64,000 bases of DNA from Lineus longissimus (Eukaryota; Nemertea; Pilidiophora; Heteronemertea; Lineidae): the NCBI RefSeq assembly GCF_910592395.1, contig NC_088324.1, positions 746,001 to 810,000 of the forward strand. Direction: 5' to 3'. Below, one piece after another: positions 58,804 to 64,000 of the stretch. The notes beneath the pieces are model-generated. The model saw only the letters and a list, made by a program, of their open reading frames with translations. It was not told the origin of the DNA and did no database searches. The position numbers and the translations under genes were made by a program. Each line of letters opens with the position of its first letter. The first letter of the stretch is position 1.

Positions 58804-59127
58804 ATGAAGATCTTTCCGTCAAACGAAAATAAAATGAAAGAAGAATGTGTCAATTGGAGAAATGTTCCTGATAATACTTGGTATAAAATTGAAAGGATAG
58901 AATTTTCATCATCAGAAAAGTATGGGTTTTCAATATTTTTAATACCCAGAGATAAAAAGCTATTGTATATTGTAAAATTGACAAAACGAATAAAGGATAA
59001 AATTTTAGATTTGAATAAAATTTTAGATTTGGATGAAGATGAGGTCTTCATTTACAAAAAAGACAATGATATCTCTCAACATTGGATTTTTTTTAAAAAA
59101 TTGTTTCCATGCTTATATCTAATATAA
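58804..59127 (+). CDS. Small paralogous protein 2 (107 aa)
   Basis: Starts MKIFPSNENKMKEE, with VPDNTWYKIERI at about residues 23-34, a strand-rich middle and a C-terminus ending LFPCLYLI. It retains a normal-looking C-terminal half (LDEDEVFIYKK) that paralogue 1 lacks. It lies upstream of PolB on the same strand with the same leader motif as paralogue 1. A role as a replication accessory or ssDNA-binding protein is an inference from position only. Confidence 0.6.
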   Translation: MKIFPSNENKMKEECVNWRNVPDNTWYKIERIEFSSSEKYGFSIFLIPRDKKLLYIVKLTKRIKDKILDLNKILDLDEDEVFIYKKDNDISQHWIFFKKLFPCLYLI

Positions 59128-59488
59128 AATAATTTCCTTTAGAAGAAAATAATTTTCTTCTAAATAAATGAATTCCCTTGTTAGAGAATGTAAAAATTAT
59201 TTTTTAAACAAATTAAAAAACTTTTTCTTCTAAATAAATGAACCCTCATCCATGATGATTTTCACAAATTCTCATGGGTGTGGTGAGCCCTGAATTCTAC
59301 ATTTTCGCTCAAGTGAGGATTAACTAGAATTTTAAATTTCACTAAAGTTGGAGGTATTTTTATTCATATTTGTTGTTGTAGTCATTTTGTAGTCAGTCAT
59401 TTGACTATAAACTCACTAATCGAAACTGAAACTTAAAAAATTGTTTCCATGCCTATATCTAATAAAAAACTTTTTTATAAATAAAGAG
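59128..59488 (+). other. Decayed duplicated cassettes between small ORFs and polB
   Basis: It contains 21-codon and 5-codon ORFs after leader copies. TTGTTTCCATGC(T/C)TATATCTAA occurs at 59101 and 59441, marking a duplicated 3' end of the paralogue cassette. A 45-bp direct repeat at about 59475-59565 covers the polB start. Confidence 0.6.
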
Positions 59489-62400
59489 ATGACAACGACA
59501 ACGAATAATAAAAACTTTTTTATAAATAAAGAGATGACAACGACAACGAATAATAAAAACTTTTTTATAAAAAAAGACATGAATACAACGTCAAATATGA
59601 ATACAAATACAAATTTCCCAACAGGCCTGGCTTTTCCAGCTGAGGGATTATCTACTGACGAATTGAAAATACTCGCCTACAGAAATAAGGTGAAGAATTA
59701 TGGATCTCTATCAAGAGAGACATTACTAGAGAAACTTCAACACATTACAAATAGTTTCAATGATGTTGAAGTGAAAATTGACAAGCCAGTTTCTGACTTG
59801 TCTCAAATTGAGAAACGTGTTCTTGCGCAAAGACTTGGAGTCAATGCAAGAAAATACAAAAAAGAACAGCTGGACTCAATTTTAGAAGAAAAAATTCAGC
59901 ATGTGAATTTGTCTGACATTAAACCAAAAGCTGTAAAAGCGAAAATTTCCATCAGGAAGCCGCTTTTACAGCAAGTAAAAGCACTTGGTCATAAAAATTT
60001 CCAGAACCTCAACATTGAGAAGTTGAAAGAACTCTTGACCAAAGAACCAGTCAAAAGATTACTAAAATCTGACCTCATTCAAAAAGCTAAAGAGTTTGGC
60101 ATTGATGTCAAAGATAGTATGAAAAAATCACTGATCAAAGACCTCATTGAAAAACATACAGAGTTAAAAACATTCAAAAAATTCAAGTCTCTTTTTAAAG
60201 GATTTGCTAAAAATTTCCGAATGGAGGGACTTCCTAAAATAGGTGTTAAACCTTACTTGGAAAAAATAGAACCTATTATTCAACAAAAAATTAATGAGGA
60301 AAATAAAGTAGGTTTAAAAATTTGCATCATTCTACATATTCTAATGCGAAGAAAGAATATTGAAAAAGAGTTTCAACTTCGATTTTATCATACCATCCTT
60401 TATGGAAGACTCTTAGATTACCCTAAATTTATTTCAAAAATGTTAGAAGAAGAGAAAAAACTTCTTCAACCTGGTTCAAGTTGGAGATTATTAGAAATTA
60501 CTAAGCTTGACTTACATACAGACAATTATACACCATTTTTAGGATCAAGCTATATTCCTTTGCCTGAACAGGTTCAGAAAAAACAAGCCATAATCAATGT
60601 GAAAAACACTGATCAAAAATGCTTCAGATATTCTGTTGAAGCTTCGCTTTTAAAATTAAATAATCATCCAGAACGTGTTTCAAATTATAACAAACCTGAA
60701 TTTGACCACATGTTCAGAGGAATTCAATATCCTGTTACAATCAAGGATATTGACATTTTTGAAAAAAATAATCCTGAATTAGCAGTCAATGTATATACTT
60801 TTATTCCATCAAATGATTTTAAAATTTATCCAACACTGATTTCAGAGAATATTTTACCTGATGACCACTACATAAATTTACTTCACTACAAAGATGAAGA
60901 TGATTTTCCAGAAGGTGAACACCATATAGATGTCAAAGATGATGCAAATTACCACTATGCTTGGATCAAGAACTTTTCTAGGCTGATTTCTAAAGCTAAT
61001 TCTAAACATAAGGGACAAGTCAAAGTTTGTTTTAGATGCTTGAAAATTATTTCAGCACCAACGAAAGAGCTTCGTGAAAAAAGATATCAGGAGCACATGA
61101 CACATTGTAGAAAATTTGAATGTGTCAGGGTTAGCACTCCATTTTTACACTCAAATATACTCAAATTCAAAAATAAAAAAATGGAGCAAAAGCATCCTGT
61201 TGTAATCATTGCTGACTTTGAATCAACCTTGCAAAAAGTTGACAAACAATTAGGTGAAAAAACTGTGCAAATTCAAGAACATATTCCTAACTCATTCTGC
61301 TTCTATGTTGTATTTGATCCAGAACAAATTAAAGATGAAAATCTCTTAGTAGAATATAGCGTTGACAGCGCAGCTCCTAATGAAGATATAGGAGAAAGAT
61401 TCTGTGAAGAGATTGAAAAAGCTGTCTATAATATTCATGACAAGCATTTCACCAAACCTAAAGCTATGTTAGCCTTAACACAAGAACAACAGGATAACCA
61501 TGAGTCAGCTGAAAAATGTTATCTCTGTGACAAGGAATTTACAGAAAAAAATTATAAAGTTCGTGATCACAACCATTTTAATGGAAAATACAGAGGAGCA
61601 GCCTGTAATATATGTAACCTTCAATTACAAGCACCTGATTTCATACCAGTGTATTTTCATAATCTTTCAGGTTATGATGCACATCTGTTTGTGAAAAATC
61701 TGAAAGGTGACTTAAATGTGCTTGCAAATAATAGTGAAAACTATATTTCATTCAGCAAGAGGTTACATTTTGAAGACTACAAGTCATTTTCAATCAGATT
61801 CCTTGACTCATATAGACTCATGCAGTCATCTCTAGCAAATCTTGCAAATAATTTGCCTAACACAGAGAAAAAGAATCTGTCAAACTTTTACAAAGATGAA
61901 CAATTTGATCTTGTAACTAGAAAAGGAGTATATCCTTATGAATGGGTAGACTCACACAACAAATTTGAAGAAAAAGTACTTCCTTCAATGAAATCATTTG
62001 ACTCAGAGTTTAATGCTACAAAAATTTCACAAGAAGACTATTCTCATGCACAAAACGTGTGGAAAACACTCAAGTGTAAAACATTTCGAGATTATCACAG
62101 CCTGTACCTCAAAACAGATGTTCTTCTACTAGCTGATATTATGGAAAATTTCAGGCAGACATGCATGGAGATTTATAATTTAGATCCAGTGTGGACTTAT
62201 ACAGGTCCAGGATTGTCTTGGCAAGCCATGTTGAAAATGACAGATGTTGAAATTGAACTTTTAACAGATGTAGACAAGTACAACTTCTTTGAATGTGGTA
62301 TTCGAGGAGGAATCTGTCAAGCAAGTCACAGATATGCAAAAGCAAATAATCCCTATTTGAAAGATTTTGACAAGGGTCAACCTACAAGTTATATTTCTTA

Positions 62401-64000
62401 TCTTGATGCGAATAATTTGTATGGATTATCGATGAGTGAAAAATTACCTCATTCTAATTTTAAATGGATGTCCAGCTCACAATTAAGAAATTGGCAAAGC
62501 ATTCCATGCACTTTAGAAGTTGACTTAGAATATCCTAATCAACTTCATGACTTGCACAATGCCTATCCTCTTGCCCCTGAGCATTTGAATAACAAGCTTA
62601 TTCCTAATCTTAGGGACAAGAAAAATTATATTGTGCATCATAAAGCCTTGAAGTTCTATTTGAGTCAAGGTTTAAAACTTGCAAAAATTCACAGAGGTAT
62701 TTCTTATACAGAATCATACTTCTTGAAAGAGTACATTGACTTAAACACAAGTCAACGTGCCAAAGCAAAAAATGACTTTGAAAAGGACTTCTTCAAATTG
62801 ATGAACAATTCATGCTTTGGAAAGACAATGGAATCAGTCAGAGATAGGAAAAACATCACATTGGCTACAAATGTTAAACAATATAGAAAGCTTGTGAATT
62901 CGAATAATTTTAGATATCGCAAAATTTTTAGTGAAGATCTAGTCATGGTTGAGAGTCAAAAAGCAGAAGTTTATCTGAATAAACCAATATTTATGGGACA
63001 GGCCATTTTAGACCTGTCAAAAATACACATGTATGATTTCCATTATAATCATATGATGAAAAAGTATGGTGACAAAGCACAACTGTTGTACACTGATACT
63101 GACTCATTAGTCTATCATATAGAAACACCTGATATTTATAAAGACATGAAACAAGATGCTGAATTATATGACTTTTCAAATTTTCCTAAAAACACTCACT
63201 CCGTTAGCGGGTGTCATCCATTGTTTGATGAAACGAACAAGAAAGTCATTGGCAAGTTCAAAGATGAAGAAGCTGGTCATGTCATCACTGAATTCATCGC
63301 ACTCAGATCAAAACTATACAGTTATACAACTGACAAAGACGATGAAGTCAAAAAATGCAAAGGAATTAAGAAGAACGTAGTCAAAAATGAAATCACTTTT
63401 GAAGATTACAAGTCTGTGCTCTTGGAAAAATTTCCAATTGAAAAACAGATGAATGTGTTTCGATCAAGAAATCATCAAATTTACACTGAACAAGTCACCA
63501 AAGTAGCTTTAGATGCAATGGATACAAAAAGACAAATTTTAGAAGATGGCATAAGTACTTTAGCTTTAGGACATTACGACATTGTAAAACCCATTCTAGA
63601 CAGATTTACTATAGAAAGGGATTGTAGAACACATATCTTGACAAATAAATTCATCAAAAATCGTTATAGAAAAGATGACTATACACACATTGGTGTTTAC
63701 AATCCAAAAGGAACGTTTTACATTAGTGACTATGACTCCCACGAATTCATAAGAGAGTATGCAGAATGCATTGAAAAGGATTGTGACATTGGATTAGCTG
63801 AAAGAAGACGTGGGATAGACGCCTACGATTCAATCATCGTTGATCTTGACATAAAAATGGATCCGTCTGACTATAAAAATTCACCTCACCTGTATACAAA
63901 TGACCAGCTCATGAGAGTTATTGAAATTTATCAAAAATTCCTTCGCGAACACATTAAAGATTTGTCAGATAAGGCATTAGAATGTTTTGTTTTAGAAAAG
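59489..64000 (+). CDS. polB: Protein-primed family-B DNA polymerase (Polinton/adintovirus type), C-terminus outside window
   Basis: Open from the ATG at 59489 (first in frame after a stop at 59417) to the edge, 1,504 codons; an identical context at 59534 offers a second start. Residues 55-223 hold four SAP-like helical motifs. Around 378 lies KCFRYSVEASL, a conserved N-terminal block of animal Polinton-type polymerases. Exonuclease motifs follow: ADFES (Asp576, Glu578), HNLSGYD (Asp730), YLKTD (Asp877). A Cys/His treble-clef insert (KCYLC, then DHNHFNGKYRGAACNIC, from 677) precedes motif ExoII. Polymerase motifs are LDANNLYG (A, Asp973), NNSCFGK (B, Asn1107), YTDTDS (C, Asp1203 and Asp1205) and KLY (Lys1275). 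The active site is intact with no frameshift, so the copy is recent or functional. The enzyme would replicate the element using a terminal protein primer. Confidence 0.92.
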   Translation, partial: MTTTTNNKNFFINKEMTTTTNNKNFFIKKDMNTTSNMNTNTNFPTGLAFPAEGLSTDELKILAYRNKVKNYGSLSRETLLEKLQHITNSFNDVEVKIDKPVSDLSQIEKRVLAQRLGVNARKYKKEQLDSILEEKIQHVNLSDIKPKAVKAKISIRKPLLQQVKALGHKNFQNLNIEKLKELLTKEPVKRLLKSDLIQKAKEFGIDVKDSMKKSLIKDLIEKHTELKTFKKFKSLFKGFAKNFRMEGLPKIGVKPYLEKIEPIIQQKINEENKVGLKICIILHILMRRKNIEKEFQLRFYHTILYGRLLDYPKFISKMLEEEKKLLQPGSSWRLLEITKLDLHTDNYTPFLGSSYIPLPEQVQKKQAIINVKNTDQKCFRYSVEASLLKLNNHPERVSNYNKPEFDHMFRGIQYPVTIKDIDIFEKNNPELAVNVYTFIPSNDFKIYPTLISENILPDDHYINLLHYKDEDDFPEGEHHIDVKDDANYHYAWIKNFSRLISKANSKHKGQVKVCFRCLKIISAPTKELREKRYQEHMTHCRKFECVRVSTPFLHSNILKFKNKKMEQKHPVVIIADFESTLQKVDKQLGEKTVQIQEHIPNSFCFYVVFDPEQIKDENLLVEYSVDSAAPNEDIGERFCEEIEKAVYNIHDKHFTKPKAMLALTQEQQDNHESAEKCYLCDKEFTEKNYKVRDHNHFNGKYRGAACNICNLQLQAPDFIPVYFHNLSGYDAHLFVKNLKGDLNVLANNSENYISFSKRLHFEDYKSFSIRFLDSYRLMQSSLANLANNLPNTEKKNLSNFYKDEQFDLVTRKGVYPYEWVDSHNKFEEKVLPSMKSFDSEFNATKISQEDYSHAQNVWKTLKCKTFRDYHSLYLKTDVLLLADIMENFRQTCMEIYNLDPVWTYTGPGLSWQAMLKMTDVEIELLTDVDKYNFFECGIRGGICQASHRYAKANNPYLKDFDKGQPTSYISYLDANNLYGLSMSEKLPHSNFKWMSSSQLRNWQSIPCTLEVDLEYPNQLHDLHNAYPLAPEHLNNKLIPNLRDKKNYIVHHKALKFYLSQGLKLAKIHRGISYTESYFLKEYIDLNTSQRAKAKNDFEKDFFKLMNNSCFGKTMESVRDRKNITLATNVKQYRKLVNSNNFRYRKIFSEDLVMVESQKAEVYLNKPIFMGQAILDLSKIHMYDFHYNHMMKKYGDKAQLLYTDTDSLVYHIETPDIYKDMKQDAELYDFSNFPKNTHSVSGCHPLFDETNKKVIGKFKDEEAGHVITEFIALRSKLYSYTTDKDDEVKKCKGIKKNVVKNEITFEDYKSVLLEKFPIEKQMNVFRSRNHQIYTEQVTKVALDAMDTKRQILEDGISTLALGHYDIVKPILDRFTIERDCRTHILTNKFIKNRYRKDDYTHIGVYNPKGTFYISDYDSHEFIREYAECIEKDCDIGLAERRRGIDAYDSIIVDLDIKMDPSDYKNSPHLYTNDQLMRVIEIYQKFLREHIKDLSDKALECFVLEK

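Larger units (their letters stand above)
58462..59240 (+). promoter_or_regulatory. Repeated leader TTTTCTTCTAAATAAA(A)TG before successive ORFs
   Basis: The motif ends in the ATG at 58479, 58804, 59168 and 59238. A fifth copy at 58761-58780 ends in ATA. Fusion of a TAAATAAA(A) core to the start codon resembles late promoters of large DNA viruses (TAAAT-G type). It may be a transcription start element kept with each duplicated cassette. Confidence 0.5.
56547..64000 (+). mobile_element. Part of a Polinton/Maverick- or adintovirus-like element
   Basis: The AT-rich block carries same-strand, intronless genes: a 463-aa protein, two short paralogues, decayed short ORFs and a protein-primed PolB. 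Base composition and gene density differ sharply from the host sequence to the left. Terminal repeats, integrase, packaging ATPase, protease and double-jelly-roll capsid genes are not in the window, so the left border is uncertain and the right border is outside. Confidence 0.75.

Noticed and set aside
59489-64000. Host replicative polymerase or retroelement RT
   Set aside because: Motifs DANNLYG, NNSCFGK and YTDTDS with the treble-clef insert are those of protein-primed PolB of mobile or viral elements, not host Pol delta/epsilon or reverse transcriptase.

Overview
This window is animal nuclear DNA. Genes are split by GT-AG introns, most of them phase 1 in the extracellular gene. The proteins are metazoan (VWD/C8/TIL/EGF/laminin-G modules, Rac-type GTPases, THAP and CENP-B-type DNA-binding domains, a Mab-21/cGAS-like enzyme), and there is abundant DNA-transposon and satellite sequence. 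A marine invertebrate (echinoderm, hemichordate, mollusc or similar) fits best, but the species cannot be fixed from sequence alone.

Region 1 (1-26232, minus strand) is one large secreted-protein gene whose 3' end lies beyond the left edge. It starts with a signal-peptide exon at 26166-26232. Three tandem copies of a 642-nt laminin-G-type exon follow (repeat unit about 1.95 kb), then three tandem copies of a roughly 6-kb, nine-exon module. Each module encodes four short Cys-rich micro-exons, a two-exon VWD domain, C8, TIL and an EGF-like domain. Every exon can be joined in frame. The window encodes about 2,140 residues of a repetitive extracellular protein, plausibly gel-forming or adhesive. 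Introns are nearly identical between copies, so the duplications are recent; an 830-bp foldback transposon with a 9-bp target duplication sits in one intron.

Region 2 (26.3-33.4 kb) is transposon-rich. It holds a CENP-B/Tigger-like DNA-binding gene fragment in two exons with an in-frame TGA, an antisense THAP-domain ORF inside its intron, several palindromic MITE-like elements and a pair of perfect hairpins.

Region 3 (33.4-47.7 kb) has two divergent, head-to-head Rac-like GTPase genes, each with one intron at the same place. The plus-strand gene has a 7.67-kb intron almost entirely filled by about 138 copies of a 54-bp satellite. Each monomer carries a near-perfect 5' splice-site consensus on the transcribed strand. 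A 34/35-bp array lies upstream of this gene and a 43-bp hairpin minisatellite lies just downstream.

Region 4 (47.7-56.5 kb) has long stretches with no convincing gene, a TTAA-flanked piggyBac-like MITE, and an ankyrin-repeat protein fused to a Mab-21/cGAS-like nucleotidyltransferase with its catalytic acids present. Its N-terminal ankyrin array stops at a palindromic element.

Region 5 (about 56.5-64.0 kb and beyond) is part of a Polinton/Maverick- or adintovirus-like element. It holds a 463-aa tail-anchored protein, two small paralogous proteins, short decayed ORFs preceded by a shared leader motif, and a protein-primed family-B DNA polymerase open for 1,504 codons to the window edge with all catalytic motifs intact.
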